DNA of 64,000 nucleotides from Bradyrhizobium sp. Ce-3 (GCF_022835695.1 NZ_BQUV01000007.1:186001-250000); one strand, 5' to 3'; shown: positions 47,306-57,144, counted from the first letter of the stretch. Made by a program: numbers and translations. The notes: a model not told the origin generated them from the letters alone.

Positions 47306-49051
47306 ATGGCGCTGACAGCAATGATGTCGCGGCGGCTGTTTGCCGCCCTCCTGATGACCGGCATCGCGACATCAGCCTTCAGTCAGGTGCAGCGCCGCGC
47401 CTACGAACCCTCAACCACTGACACTGCTCGCAGCATTCGCGCCGAACACGGCATGGTGGTGGCGCAGGAGAAACTCGCGGCGCGGGCTGGCGCCGACATC
47501 CTGCGGCAGGGCGGCAATGCGGTCGATGCCGCGGTCGCCACCGGATTTGCGATGGCCGTGACCTATCCGCGCGCCGGCAATATCGGCGGCGGCGGTTTCA
47601 TGGTGATCCATCTCGCCGACCGCAATGAAGATGTCGCGATCGACTACCGCGAGACCGCGCCGCAGGCCGCAACCCGCGACATGTTCCTCAACGCCGAGGG
47701 CAAGCCCGATCCGGACAAGTCGCGCAACTCCGCGCTCGCGATCGGCGTGCCCGGCACGGTCGCGGGCCTCGCGCTGGCGCTGGAGAAATACGGCTCCGGC
47801 AAGTTCACGCTGGCGCAGATCCTCAAGCCGGCGATCGATCTGGCGCGCGACGGCTTCATCGTCACCGACGACACATCGGACACGCTGGCGGACATGTATC
47901 GCCGGATGTCGCGCTGGCCCAATTCGGCCAGGACGTTCTCGCATGCCGACGGCACCCCGCTGCACGAGGGCGACCGCCTGATCCAGGGCGATCTCGCCGG
48001 CGTATTGTCCGCGATTGCCGAACAAGGTCCGCGCGGCTTCTACGAGGGTGCGGTCGCCGAAAAGCTCGTCAGCGGCATCAGGAATGCCGGCGGCATCTTC
48101 ACGCTCGCGGACCTGAAGTCCTACCAGGCGGTGATCCGTACGCCGATCCGCGGCCTCTATCGCGGCTACGACCTCGTCTCGATGCCGCAGCCTTCCTCCG
48201 GCGGCGTCGTGCTGCTGGAGATCCTCAACATCCTCGAAGGCTTTCAGATGTCGGACATGAAGCAGGGCTCGGCGGCCTCGCTGCATGTCATGATCGAGGC
48301 GATGAAGCGCGCCTATGCCGATCGCGCCCGCTATCTCGGCGACCCCGCCTTCGTCGACGCGCCGACGCAATTGCTCATCGACAAGGACTATGCCGCCCGG
48401 CAGCGCGCCACCATCGATCTCGCCCGCGCCACGCCCTGGACCGACGTGCGCAACGCCAAGCCGCCGCATGAGGGCGACAACACCACGCATTACTCCGTCG
48501 TCGATGCCGCCGGCAACGCCGTCAGCAACACCTACACGCTGAACTTCCCCTATGGCGTCGGCCTCGTCGCCGACGGCACCGGCGTGCTGCTCAACAATGA
48601 GCTCGACGATTTCACCGCGGCGCCCGGCGCCTCCAACGCCTTCGGCCTGGTCGGCTTCGAGGCCAATCTGCCCGGCCCCGGCAAGCGCCCGCTGTCGTCG
48701 ATGTCGCCGACCATCGTTTTGAAGGACGGCAAGCCGGTGCTGGTGACGGGTTCGCCCGGCGGCAGCCGCATCATCTCGGCGGTGACGCAGATCATCGTCG
48801 ACGTGATCGATTACAGGATGGACATCGCGGCCGCGGTCGCGGCGCCCCGCATGCATCATCAATGGCTGCCCGACGAGGTCCGGATCGAGAAGGGCTTTCC
48901 CGACGAGGTGCTGACCGAGCTGAAGGCCAAGGGCCACAGGCTGGTCGAGCCGCTCGGCTACTCCTCCGCGAACTCGATCGTGGTCACGACCAATGGTCTG
49001 CTCGGCGCGCCAGATCCCCGCACGCGCGGCTCGGAGGCTGCGGGATACTAA
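47306..49051 (+). CDS. ggt: Gamma-glutamyltransferase
   Basis: A 581-residue periplasmic enzyme with a signal sequence (RLFAALLMTGIATSAFS). It cleaves itself before Thr393 (DNTTHYSVVD), giving a large subunit of about 390 and a small one of about 190 residues. Substrate-site motifs KRPLSSMSPTIV and TGSPGGSRII are conserved. It hydrolyses glutathione and gamma-glutamyl amides or transfers the glutamyl group. No adjacent glutathione gene; a MATE exporter and a GST are a few kilobases on, without clear operon link. Confidence 0.96.
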   Translation: MALTAMMSRRLFAALLMTGIATSAFSQVQRRAYEPSTTDTARSIRAEHGMVVAQEKLAARAGADILRQGGNAVDAAVATGFAMAVTYPRAGNIGGGGFMVIHLADRNEDVAIDYRETAPQAATRDMFLNAEGKPDPDKSRNSALAIGVPGTVAGLALALEKYGSGKFTLAQILKPAIDLARDGFIVTDDTSDTLADMYRRMSRWPNSARTFSHADGTPLHEGDRLIQGDLAGVLSAIAEQGPRGFYEGAVAEKLVSGIRNAGGIFTLADLKSYQAVIRTPIRGLYRGYDLVSMPQPSSGGVVLLEILNILEGFQMSDMKQGSAASLHVMIEAMKRAYADRARYLGDPAFVDAPTQLLIDKDYAARQRATIDLARATPWTDVRNAKPPHEGDNTTHYSVVDAAGNAVSNTYTLNFPYGVGLVADGTGVLLNNELDDFTAAPGASNAFGLVGFEANLPGPGKRPLSSMSPTIVLKDGKPVLVTGSPGGSRIISAVTQIIVDVIDYRMDIAAAVAAPRMHHQWLPDEVRIEKGFPDEVLTELKAKGHRLVEPLGYSSANSIVVTTNGLLGAPDPRTRGSEAAGY

Positions 49052-49155
49052 AACCCGGCTTTGCCCGGCCTGCAACATCGCGATAGATTGGCGGTCCGCG
49101 CAATTCCGGCCGCGGATCGCAAACAGCCGGTGAACGATTTCTCCGGGGAACGCGC

Positions 49156-50454
49156 ATGAGCACGGCCGAAACCAAATCAATCGAAGTCGCAGAGATCGAG
49201 GACACCAGCCTCCTCGCCTTCTATCGCGACATGAACCTGCAGGAGCGGCGCACGTTCTGGGCCTGCGCGTCGGGCTGGACGCTCGACGGCATGGATTTCA
49301 TGATCTATCCGCTGGTCATCGGCACCATCATCACGCTGTGGAAGGTCGACCCCGGCACCGCCGGCCTCGCCGGCACCGTGACGCTGTTGGCCTCCGCCGT
49401 CGGCGGCTGGCTCGGCGGCTATCTCTCCGACCGGATCGGCCGGGTGAAGACGCTGCAGCTCACCATCATCTGGTTCTCGTTGTTCTCGCTGGTCTGCGCC
49501 GTGGTGCAGAATTTCGACCAGCTACTGATCGCCCGCGCGCTGCTGGGCTTGGGCTTCGGCGGCGAATGGGCGGCCGGCGCGGTGCTGATCGGCGAAGCGA
49601 TCCGGCCGCAATATCGCGGCCGCGCGGTCGGCTCGGTGCAGTCGGGCTGGGCGATCGGCTGGGGCCTTGCGGTGCTGGCGCAGGCGATCCTGTTCTCGGT
49701 GCTCCCGGCGGAAAACGCCTGGCGCTGGATGTTCGTGATCGGCGCGCTGCCGGCACTGCTGGTGTTCTATCTGCGCCGCTACGTCACCGAGCCGGAAATC
49801 TCCGCCGCGACGATGGCGCAGCAGCAGGCCTCCGGCAGCGGCCCCGCCGCGCTGTGGGAGATCTTCCACGGACCGATCCTGAAGACCACGCTGCTGGCGT
49901 CGCTGGTCGGGACCGGCATGCAGGGCGGCTACTACGCCATCACCTTCTGGGTGCCGCGCTTCCTCACCACCGAGCGCAAGCTCTCGGTGGTCGGCTCGAC
50001 CGGCTATCTCGCGACGCTGATCATCGGCTCCTTCATCGGCTATCTGGTCGGCGCCTGGCTCGCCGACCGGATCGGGCGGCGCAACTTGTTCCTAATCTTC
50101 TCGATCGGCGCCATCGCGGTGGTGCTGCTCTACACCCAGCTGCCGCTGTCGAACGAGGTGCTGTGGGTGCTGGGCTTCCCGCTCGGCTTCTTTGCCTCGG
50201 GCTATTTCTCCGGCATGGGCGCCTTCCTGACCGAGCTGTACCCGACCCGGCTGCGCGGCTCCGGCCAGGGCTTCTGCTACAATTTCGGCCGCGGCATCGG
50301 CGCGCTGTTCCCGTTCCTGGTCGGCGCGCTCTCGACCACGACCACGCTCGCAAATGCGATCGCGATCTTCGCGGTGGCGGCCTACGGCGTATTCTTCGTC
50401 GCCGCCTACGCGCTGCCGGAAACCCGCGGGCGTGTGCTGCATGCGGATGGGTAG
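49156..50454 (+). CDS. MFS transporter (sialate/aromatic-acid/carboxylate type)
   Basis: A 432-residue protein with 12 hydrophobic segments, starting the membrane part at about residue 30 with ASGWTLDGMDFMIYPLVIG. The DxxD-like helix-1 motif LDGMD and the loop GYLSDRIGRVK are typical of the AAHS/SHS acid:proton symporters. A carboxylate substrate is likely but not defined. It is 104 bp after ggt, so a shared transcript is possible; ggt products (glutamate) are not a known cargo of this class. Confidence 0.88.
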   Translation: MSTAETKSIEVAEIEDTSLLAFYRDMNLQERRTFWACASGWTLDGMDFMIYPLVIGTIITLWKVDPGTAGLAGTVTLLASAVGGWLGGYLSDRIGRVKTLQLTIIWFSLFSLVCAVVQNFDQLLIARALLGLGFGGEWAAGAVLIGEAIRPQYRGRAVGSVQSGWAIGWGLAVLAQAILFSVLPAENAWRWMFVIGALPALLVFYLRRYVTEPEISAATMAQQQASGSGPAALWEIFHGPILKTTLLASLVGTGMQGGYYAITFWVPRFLTTERKLSVVGSTGYLATLIIGSFIGYLVGAWLADRIGRRNLFLIFSIGAIAVVLLYTQLPLSNEVLWVLGFPLGFFASGYFSGMGAFLTELYPTRLRGSGQGFCYNFGRGIGALFPFLVGALSTTTTLANAIAIFAVAAYGVFFVAAYALPETRGRVLHADG

Positions 50455-50493
50455 GAGCCAGATGAGGTGATGCGATGACCGCGCCGCTCGCTT

Positions 50494-50632
50494 CGCCTCT
50501 CCCCTTGTGGGAGAGGCCGGGTTGCATCGGCAGATGCAATCCGGGTGAGGGGTCGCGGTCCATCCGCACAGTACGCCGTATGGAGAGATACCCCTCACCC
50601 CCAACCCTCTCCCACAGGGGGAGAGGGAGCCG
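50494..50632. repeat. Intergenic inverted repeat, CTCTCCC...GGGAGAG family
   Basis: CGCCTCTCCCCTTGTGGGAGAGG and GGGTGAGGGGT in the left half pair with ACCCCTCACCC and CCCTCTCCCACAGGGGGAGAGGG in the right half, about 140 bp in total. It lies between the MFS gene and the SDR gene, both on the plus strand. Confidence 0.75.
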
Positions 50633-50668
50633 GACATGGTGCGTCCCTAACTTCAGAGGAGTGGTCTC

Positions 50669-51544
50669 ATGACATCGCTCAAAGGCAAGACGCTGTTCAT
50701 CTCGGGTGCAAGCCGCGGCATCGGGCTTGCGATTGCGCTGCGCGCGGCGCGTGACGGCGCCAATGTCGCGATTGCGGCGAAGACCGCGGAGCCGCATCCG
50801 AAGCTGAAGGGCACGATCTACACCGCTGCCGACGAGGTCCGCGCCGCCGGCGGCAAGGCGCTGCCGGTCGTCTGCGACATCAGGGACGAAGCGCAGGTGA
50901 TGGCGGCGATCGAGCGGACCGTCGCCGCGTTCGGCGGCATCGACGTCTGCGTCAACAATGCCAGCGCCATCAGCCTGACGCCCTCGCAGGCGACCGACAT
51001 GAAGCGCTACGACCTGATGATGGGAATCAACACCCGCGGCACCTTCATGGTGTCGAAATACTGCATCCCTCATCTGAAGAAGGCGGAGAACCCGCACATC
51101 CTGATGCTGTCGCCGCCGCTCGACATGAAGCCGAAATGGTTCGAGCACTCGACCGCCTACACGATGGCGAAATTCGGCATGAGCATGTGCGTGCTCGGGC
51201 TGGCCGGCGAGCAGAAATCGGCCGGCATTGCCGTCAACGCGCTGTGGCCGCGCACCACGATCGCGACCGCCGCGGTCGGCAATCTGCTCGGCGGTGACGC
51301 CATGATGCGCGCGAGCCGCACGCCGGAGATCATGGGCGATGCGGCCTATGCGATCATCACGCGGCCGTCGCGCGAATTTACCGGGCACTTCTGCATCGAC
51401 GACAAGGTGCTCTATGCCAATGGCGTACGCGACTTCGAGCGCTATCGCGTCGATCCCTCGGTGCCGCTGATGTCGGATTTCTTCGTGCCCGACGACGACG
51501 TGCCGCCGCCCGGCGTCACCGTGCAGGCGCTGCCGGCGCGCTAG
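50669..51544 (+). CDS. Short-chain dehydrogenase/reductase (HSDL2-like)
   Basis: A 291-residue SDR. The cofactor loop is SGASRGIG near residue 12, with an N-N-A pattern in VCVNNASAI. The catalytic Tyr-x-x-x-Lys is YTMAK, and the segment NALWPRTTIATAA follows, as in the hydroxysteroid-dehydrogenase-like 2 group. The C-terminal 40 residues are acidic and Pro-rich. It starts at 50669 after AGAGGAG. The substrate is unknown; a fatty-acyl or isoprenoid keto group is possible. Converges with the GIY-YIG gene, stop codons one base apart. Confidence 0.9.
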   Translation: MTSLKGKTLFISGASRGIGLAIALRAARDGANVAIAAKTAEPHPKLKGTIYTAADEVRAAGGKALPVVCDIRDEAQVMAAIERTVAAFGGIDVCVNNASAISLTPSQATDMKRYDLMMGINTRGTFMVSKYCIPHLKKAENPHILMLSPPLDMKPKWFEHSTAYTMAKFGMSMCVLGLAGEQKSAGIAVNALWPRTTIATAAVGNLLGGDAMMRASRTPEIMGDAAYAIITRPSREFTGHFCIDDKVLYANGVRDFERYRVDPSVPLMSDFFVPDDDVPPPGVTVQALPAR

Positions 51545-51545
51545 G

Positions 51546-51881
51546 TTAGACCGCGGACGCGTTCAGTTGCGTGCGCCAGTGCTGCACGCGCTCCTTGAGC
51601 AGCGTATCGCGCACATAGGCGAGCTCCTCGTCCTCGATCCGCTCCAGCGTCTCGAGCGAGAGGCCGTCGGCGCCATGCGCCGACCACGCGCACTGCAGCT
51701 CGGCATTGCGATGACTGCCCATCCGCAGCGTGAACCAGATCCGGTTCTGGATTTTCTCCAGGTCGGGCGCCTGCCCGACCCAGACCTCGCCGGTCGCGCG
51801 GCAGCGGATCGCGAACACCCCGGCGACGGCAGCGCGCTTCTTGTAGTCGGCGATGGCGAGCTTGCGATCCTCGGTCTTCAT
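51546..51881 (-). CDS. GIY-YIG family protein
   Basis: A 111-residue protein. The two-strand GIY-YIG core is seen as GVFAIRCRATGEVWVG with Arg in the helix downstream (FTLRMGSHRN) and a Glu later. It looks like the small single-domain group found in many bacteria with no known partner. Endonuclease activity cannot be assumed: the first strand reads GVFAI and the second VWVGQ. The ATG at 51881 follows AGGAG; the frame continues upstream six codons. Confidence 0.8.
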   Translation of the reverse strand: MKTEDRKLAIADYKKRAAVAGVFAIRCRATGEVWVGQAPDLEKIQNRIWFTLRMGSHRNAELQCAWSAHGADGLSLETLERIEDEELAYVRDTLLKERVQHWRTQLNASAV

Positions 51882-51983
51882 GGCGGCTCCTGTCGTCACG
51901 GTGAACTATTTATATCCGGGTATTATTGACAACGCAATTATGCCCGGGTAAAAACGCCCATCAACCTCGATGGGACGACCAAC

Positions 51984-52412
51984 ATGGACACCGCCGCCTG
52001 CTATCTGGAGCCGACCTGGAACGCCGGCCGCGACTTTGCCCAGCGCGAAATCGCCGGCGAGCTGGTGATGCTGAACCTGCTGCGCTTCCGCGAGATCGCC
52101 GACTATTCGCAAAGCCCGGAGCTCGCCCCGCCACAGCCGATCACGGGAGCGGAGGCCTATAACCGCTACGTCGCGCACACGCTGCCGCATCTGCGGAAGA
52201 GCGGCGGCGACATCCTGTTCATGGCTGAAGGCGGCGCGTTCCTGGTCGGGCCGGAGGGCGAGCGCTGGGACCGCGCGATGCTGATCCGGCAGAAGAGCCG
52301 CGGCGCGTTCCTCGCCTTCGCGGTGGCGGAGGCCTACCTCGCCGGCATCGGACACCGCACCGCGGCGCTGGCGGATTCGCGGCTGCTGCCGCTGCTCGAG
52401 CTGCCGCGATGA
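51984..52412 (+). CDS. DUF1330-like small protein
   Basis: A 142-residue protein with a ferredoxin-like dimeric alpha/beta-barrel pattern: VMLNLLRFREIADY, then ITGAEAYNRYVAHTLPHLRKSGGDILFM and later RAMLIRQKSRGAFLAF. This is close to the DUF1330 pattern, whose function is unknown. The ATG at 51984 begins a sensible frame; AT-rich sequence lies upstream between it and the divergent GIY-YIG gene, so a promoter is expected there. Confidence 0.7.
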   Translation: MDTAACYLEPTWNAGRDFAQREIAGELVMLNLLRFREIADYSQSPELAPPQPITGAEAYNRYVAHTLPHLRKSGGDILFMAEGGAFLVGPEGERWDRAMLIRQKSRGAFLAFAVAEAYLAGIGHRTAALADSRLLPLLELPR

Positions 52413-52420
52413 CTGCGACC

Positions 52421-53086
52421 TTATCGGCCGACCTGGTACGGCCCGCCCTTTTCCAGCGCCCGCGCGTAGGCCGGGCGGGCGTGAATGCGGTCCAGGAACG
52501 CCACGCACCGGGGATGGCCGTCCTCGAGCCCGCCGCGCGCGGCGGCCGCCTCGAGCGGAAAGCTCATCTGGATGTCGGCGCCGGAGAATTCGTGGCCTGC
52601 GAACCACTCGCTCTTGCCGAGCTCGCCCTCCCAATAGGCCATGTGCTGCTTGATCTGCGGATTGACCAGCGTGGACAGTGCCGTGTTGGACACCTTGCGC
52701 ACCAGCGGCCGCAGCAGCGCCGGCGCGCGCTTCGGCATCAGCGTGAACAACAGCTTCAAGAGCAGCGGCGTCATCGCCGAGCCCTCGGCATAGTGCAGCC
52801 AATAGGTGTAGCGCAGCCGCTCCGGCGTATCGGCCGGCGGGATCAGGCGGCCATTGCCGTAGGTCGCGATGATGTATTCGAGGATCGCGCCGGATTCCGC
52901 GATGGTGTTGCCATTGTCGGTAACGACCGGCGACTTGCCGAGCGGATGGATCGCGCGCAGCTCCTTCGGCGCCCGCATATCGGGCTGTCGCTGATAGCGC
53001 ACGATCTCGTAGGGCACGCCCAATTCCTCGAGCAGCCACAGCACGCGCTGCGAGCGGGAATTGTTGAGATGATGAACCGTCAGCAT
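52421..53086 (-). CDS. Glutathione S-transferase family protein
   Basis: A 221-residue cytosolic protein. The N-terminal thioredoxin-like domain starts LTVHHLNNSRSQRVLWLLEEL and holds the GSH-site SPVVTDNGNTIAESGAILEYI. The C-terminal helical domain follows. The start at 53086 matches GST family length; an upstream frame to 53143 is not family-like. Substrate unknown. Detoxification or reductive isomerisation are both compatible. Confidence 0.93.
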   Translation of the reverse strand: MLTVHHLNNSRSQRVLWLLEELGVPYEIVRYQRQPDMRAPKELRAIHPLGKSPVVTDNGNTIAESGAILEYIIATYGNGRLIPPADTPERLRYTYWLHYAEGSAMTPLLLKLLFTLMPKRAPALLRPLVRKVSNTALSTLVNPQIKQHMAYWEGELGKSEWFAGHEFSGADIQMSFPLEAAAARGGLEDGHPRCVAFLDRIHARPAYARALEKGGPYQVGR

Positions 53087-53217
53087 GGGCGTCCTCTGAA
53101 ATGTCGGCGCAATCGGGCGGCGTTTGGTGCCAGCCGGGAACACAAAAGTCGAGGTCCAGCCGGCGCGATCGCCAAGAATGATCCGGGCAATTTGCCGTGC
53201 AATCGGAGAGGTCTACC

Positions 53218-53805
53218 ATGAATCCTGCCTATGTCGCCTTCGAAGGCGAGCACCGCATCGGCGCAGGTGACCTCCCGGAGGTTGCGCGTGCCGCCAAGCA
53301 ACACCTCGACCGGGGCAAGGACGCCGCGATCCTGGTGTTCAACGGCCGCACCTCGGCGCTGGTCGACATCGATTTCCGCGGCTCGCTCGACGACGTGCTG
53401 GCGCGGCTGCCGAAGCCCGCGTCTTCCCTCGACGGGGAGCCGGCAACACCGGCCGCGCCGCGCGGTCCCGGGCGGCCGAAGCTTGGCGTCGTCGCGCGCG
53501 AGATCACGCTGTTGCCGCGCCATTGGGACTGGCTCGCGCAGCAGAAAGGCGGCGCATCGGTTGCGATCCGCAAGCTGATCGACGACGCCCGGCGCTCGAG
53601 CGGAGACAAGGACCGCACGCGCAGCGCGCAGGATGCCGCCTATCGCTTCATGACTGTGATGGCCGGCAACCGGCCGAACTACGAGGATGCGATCCGCGCC
53701 TTGTTCGCACATGACCGGCGCCGCTTTGCGACGCTGATCGCGGACTGGCCGGCCGATATCCGCGACCACGCGATCAAGCTCGCCTATAGCGATCAAGCGG
53801 ACTAA
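53218..53805 (+). CDS. DUF2239 family protein
   Basis: A 195-residue cytosolic protein that I recognise as DUF2239 by its middle motif GRPKLGVVAREITLLPRHW and by FNGRTSALVDIDFRG near residue 44. The family has no known function. The C-terminus is rich in Arg/Asp helices. Start at 53218 after GGAGAGG; the divergent partner is the GST gene. Confidence 0.85.
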   Translation: MNPAYVAFEGEHRIGAGDLPEVARAAKQHLDRGKDAAILVFNGRTSALVDIDFRGSLDDVLARLPKPASSLDGEPATPAAPRGPGRPKLGVVAREITLLPRHWDWLAQQKGGASVAIRKLIDDARRSSGDKDRTRSAQDAAYRFMTVMAGNRPNYEDAIRALFAHDRRRFATLIADWPADIRDHAIKLAYSDQAD

Positions 53806-53845
53806 TTCAGTTTGAGTAGTGTGGACGAATAACCTCGAACGGGAT

Positions 53846-53961
53846 GTCGTCCCTGCGAAGGCAAGGACCCATAACCACTGAAGAGCGTTGCAGCGCGTCG
53901 AACTGGCCGCGTGCCCCTGGCAAGGCCGCGGAGTATGGGTCCCTGCCTTCGCAGGGACGAC
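53846..53961. repeat. Intergenic inverted repeat, TCGTCCCTGCGAAGG family
   Basis: GTCGTCCCTGCGAAGGCAAG and GACCCATA in the left arm pair with TATGGGTC and CCTTCGCAGGGACGAC in the right arm, 116 bp end to end. It sits between DUF2239 and the MATE exporter, both plus strand. Confidence 0.8.
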
Positions 53962-54029
53962 AGCGGTGCAGTGCTGCCTGACCTACTCACCAAGTCGCAT
54001 AAGCTCGGTACCATTCCTGGAAGTTGAAC

Positions 54030-55379
54030 GTGTCAAAGCCTCCTTCTCTACGCAAAGCCTTCCTGTCGTTCCTGGCGCCGATGCTGCTGAGCAACGTGCT
54101 GCAGTCGCTGTTCGGCACCATCAACGGCATTTATCTCGGCCAGATGATCGGCGTCGACGCGCTGGCGGCTGCGTCGGTGTTCTTCCCGGTGATGTTCTTC
54201 TTCATCTCCTTCGTGATCGGCCTAAGCGCCGGCGCCTCGGTCATGATCGGCCAGGCCTGGGGCGCCGGCGAGCCTGACCGGGTCAAGGCGGTCGCCGGCA
54301 CCACCATGACCGTGACGCTGCTGCTGGCGCTGGCGATCGCGGTCCTCGGCGGCCTGTTCGCCCGGCCGCTGTTGATCGCGCTCGCCACGCCGCCTGATGT
54401 TCTCGACGCCGCGGTGTCCTATGCGCGGATCATGATGATCACGATGCCGGTGACTTTCGCTTTCCTGCTGCTCGCGGCGATGATGCGCGGCGTCGGCGAC
54501 ACCGTGACGCCGCTGGTGGCGCTGACGGTCTCGACCGTCGTCGGCCTCGTGGTGACGCCCGCATTGATCCGCGGCTGGCTCGGCCTGCCGATGCTCGGCG
54601 TCGCCAGTGCCGCAATCGCCTCCGCGGTCTCGGGCGTGGTGACGCTGCTCTGGCTTCACGTTCATATGTTGCGGCACAAGCATCCGCTGGCCTTCGACGC
54701 CGCGTTCCTGCGCGCGATGCGGCCGGACGGCGCGCTGCTGCGCATCGTGCTGCGGCTCGGCATTCCGACCGCAATCGGCATGGTGGTGGTCTCGCTCGCC
54801 GAACTGGTGCTGCTCGGCCTCGTCAACGGCTTCGGCTCGGACGCCACCGCCGCCTATGGCGCCGTCAACCAGGTGATCAGCTATGTGCAGTTCCCGGCGA
54901 TCTCGATCGCGATATCGGTGTCGATCTTCGGCGCACAGGCGATCGGCCGCGGCGATTCCGCCCGGGTCGGCGCCATCGTCCGGACCGGAATCGAGATGAA
55001 CCTCGCGCTGACCGGCGGGCTGGTCGTGCTCGGCTATCTCTTTGCGCGGCCGCTGATGGGCTTCTTCATCGTCGATGGCGCCGTGCTCGCGCTGGCGCAG
55101 CAGCTTCTCTACATCGTGCTGTGGAGCATGGTGCTGTTCGGCATGGCGACGGTGTTCTCCGGCGCGATGCGCGCCGGCGGCACGGTGTGGATGCCGCTGT
55201 TCATCTCGATCCTGGCCATGGCGCTGGTCGAGGTGCCGGTCGCGGTGGTGCTCAGCCGCGCCATCGGCGTCAGCGGCATCTGGATCGCCTATCCCGCCAC
55301 CTTCACAACCATGTTCGTGCTGCAGATGGCCTATTACGCCCTGGTATGGCGCAAGCAGACCATCAAGCGGCTGATTTGA
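54030..55379 (+). CDS. MATE family efflux transporter
   Basis: A 449-residue protein with 12 hydrophobic segments, beginning with the typical FLSFLAPMLLSNVLQSL and inverting the same pattern at about residue 235 (LRIVLRLGIPTAIGMVV). MATE exporters use Na+ or H+ gradients to expel cationic drugs and metabolites. The GTG at 54030 follows GGAAG and is preferred over a TTG two codons earlier. No regulator is adjacent. Confidence 0.92.
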   Translation: MSKPPSLRKAFLSFLAPMLLSNVLQSLFGTINGIYLGQMIGVDALAAASVFFPVMFFFISFVIGLSAGASVMIGQAWGAGEPDRVKAVAGTTMTVTLLLALAIAVLGGLFARPLLIALATPPDVLDAAVSYARIMMITMPVTFAFLLLAAMMRGVGDTVTPLVALTVSTVVGLVVTPALIRGWLGLPMLGVASAAIASAVSGVVTLLWLHVHMLRHKHPLAFDAAFLRAMRPDGALLRIVLRLGIPTAIGMVVVSLAELVLLGLVNGFGSDATAAYGAVNQVISYVQFPAISIAISVSIFGAQAIGRGDSARVGAIVRTGIEMNLALTGGLVVLGYLFARPLMGFFIVDGAVLALAQQLLYIVLWSMVLFGMATVFSGAMRAGGTVWMPLFISILAMALVEVPVAVVLSRAIGVSGIWIAYPATFTTMFVLQMAYYALVWRKQTIKRLI

Positions 55380-55499
55380 CATCGCGCGCCGCGGCTCACA
55401 TGATGAGTATCATATTCTACGCATAGTGCCTGCCGCAGCAGGCCCATGCTAGCGAAACACAAGCAAGCCTAAACCAGACAGGCCGAGGGAGAGACCGCC

Positions 55500-56105
55500 G
55501 TGAGCCCAAATCCGCAATTCCTGTTCGATTTCGGCAGCCCCAACGCGTTCCTCAGCCATGAGGCGATCCCGGCGATCGAACAGCGCACCGGCGTCAAGTT
55601 CGAATATGTTCCGGTCCTGCTCGGCGGCATCTTCAAGGCCACCAACAACAAGTCGCCGGCCGAGACGCTGGCCGGCGTCAAGAACAAGCCGGAATTCATG
55701 AAGATCGAGACCGAGCGCTTCCTCAAGCGCTTCAACGTCAAGCCCTACACCTGGAACCCGTTCTTCCCCGTCAACACGCTGAATTTGATGCGCGCGGCGG
55801 TCGCCGCCCAGCTCGAGGGCGTATACGAGAGATACATCGAGGCGGCCTTCCACCACATGTGGGTCGAGCCGAAGAAGATGGACGACCCGGAGATCGCCGG
55901 CAAAGCGCTGGCATCCTCCGGCCTTGACGCCGCAAAGCTGTTCGCCCGCGCGCAGGACGCCGACGTCAAGGGCAAGCTGATCGAATACACCCAATCGGCC
56001 GTGGAGCGCGGCGCATTCGGCTCACCGACCTTCTTCGTCGGCAAGGAGATCTTCTTCGGCAAGGAGCAGCTGCGCGAGGTCGAGGAACTGGTGTCGGGAA
56101 AGTGA
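55500..56105 (+). CDS. 2-hydroxychromene-2-carboxylate isomerase-like protein (DsbA/kappa-GST fold)
   Basis: A 201-residue thioredoxin-fold protein with a DsbA-type helical insertion. The N-terminal motif FDFGSPNAF places Ser13 where the glutathione-activating residue of the isomerase and kappa-class GSTs lies, and the cis-Pro region is GSPTFFVG. In known cases it isomerises a naphthalene-pathway intermediate using glutathione; no such pathway genes are near, so the true substrate is unknown. GTG start at 55500. Confidence 0.88.
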   Translation: MSPNPQFLFDFGSPNAFLSHEAIPAIEQRTGVKFEYVPVLLGGIFKATNNKSPAETLAGVKNKPEFMKIETERFLKRFNVKPYTWNPFFPVNTLNLMRAAVAAQLEGVYERYIEAAFHHMWVEPKKMDDPEIAGKALASSGLDAAKLFARAQDADVKGKLIEYTQSAVERGAFGSPTFFVGKEIFFGKEQLREVEELVSGK

Positions 56106-56222
56106 GATGAGCGCGTGGCCAATAGCGGGTAGCGAATAGTCGGACAGCATCCTTATCTATTCGCCACCCTCATTCGCTATTTCGCCCCTGCTCCGGGCGA
56201 CAACAAAGAAGGACAAATTCCC

Positions 56223-57140
56223 ATGCGGGTTCTCGTGGTCGGCGCCGGTGCGATCGGCGGTTATTTCGGTGGCCGGATGCTTCAGGCCGGTCGCGACGTC
56301 ACTTTCCTCGTCCGGCCTCGCCGCGCCTCCGAGCTCGCCACGGCCGGGCTCGTGATCAAGAGCCCGAACGGCGACGTCACGCTGAACAACCCGCCGACCG
56401 TGCAGGCCGACAAGCTCTCGGACAAATTCGACGTCGTGCTGCTGAGCTGCAAGGCATTCGATCTCGAGGACGCGATCAAGTCGTTTGCGCCCGCGGTCGG
56501 CGACAAGACCGCGATCATCCCGCTGCTCAACGGCATGCTGCATCTCGATGCGCTGGACAAGAGGTTCGGCGCCCAGCATGTGCTCGGCGGCCTGTGCGCG
56601 ATCGCGGCGACGCTGAACGAGAAGCGCGAGGTGGTGCAGCTGCAGCCGATGCAGTCGCTGGGCTTCGGCGAGCGCGCCGGCGGCCTGTCGGACCGGGTGC
56701 GCGCGATCGCGGAAACCTTCTCCGCCATCAACGGCGCCAATGCCAGCGAGCATGTGATGCAGGACATGTGGGAGAAGTGGGTGTTCCTGGCCTCGCTCGC
56801 AGCCTCCACCAGCCTGATGCGGACCTCGGTCGGCAACATCCTGGCCGCGCCCGGCGGCCAGGATTTCCTGCTCGGCATCCTCGATGAATGCAGCGCGATC
56901 GCCGCCGACGCCGGCCATGGGCCGGGTGGACCGTTCTTCCAGCGCACCCGCGGGCTGCTGACCACCGAAGGCTCGCCGATGACCGCATCGATGTTCCGCG
57001 ACATCAAGGCCGGCTTGCCGGTCGAAGCGGATCACGTGATCGGCGACCTGATCGTGCGCGCCGACGCGGCGAAGATCCCTGTGCCGAAACTGCGCACGGC
57101 CTACACGCATCTCAAGGCGTATGAGAAGCAGCGGGGGTAA
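56223..57140 (+). CDS. 2-dehydropantoate 2-reductase family protein
   Basis: A 305-residue cytosolic oxidoreductase of the ketopantoate reductase (ApbA/PanE) family. The NADPH loop VGAGAIGGYFGG is at 6-17, a catalytic-type Lys sits in MWEKWVFLA, and CKAFDLEDA precedes it. PanE makes pantoate for coenzyme A; several paralogs of this family exist in these bacteria and the assignment to pantothenate synthesis is not certain. ATG at 56223. Preceded by the HCCA isomerase-like gene at 117 bp. Confidence 0.88.
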   Translation: MRVLVVGAGAIGGYFGGRMLQAGRDVTFLVRPRRASELATAGLVIKSPNGDVTLNNPPTVQADKLSDKFDVVLLSCKAFDLEDAIKSFAPAVGDKTAIIPLLNGMLHLDALDKRFGAQHVLGGLCAIAATLNEKREVVQLQPMQSLGFGERAGGLSDRVRAIAETFSAINGANASEHVMQDMWEKWVFLASLAASTSLMRTSVGNILAAPGGQDFLLGILDECSAIAADAGHGPGGPFFQRTRGLLTTEGSPMTASMFRDIKAGLPVEADHVIGDLIVRADAAKIPVPKLRTAYTHLKAYEKQRG

Positions 57141-57144
57141 CTTC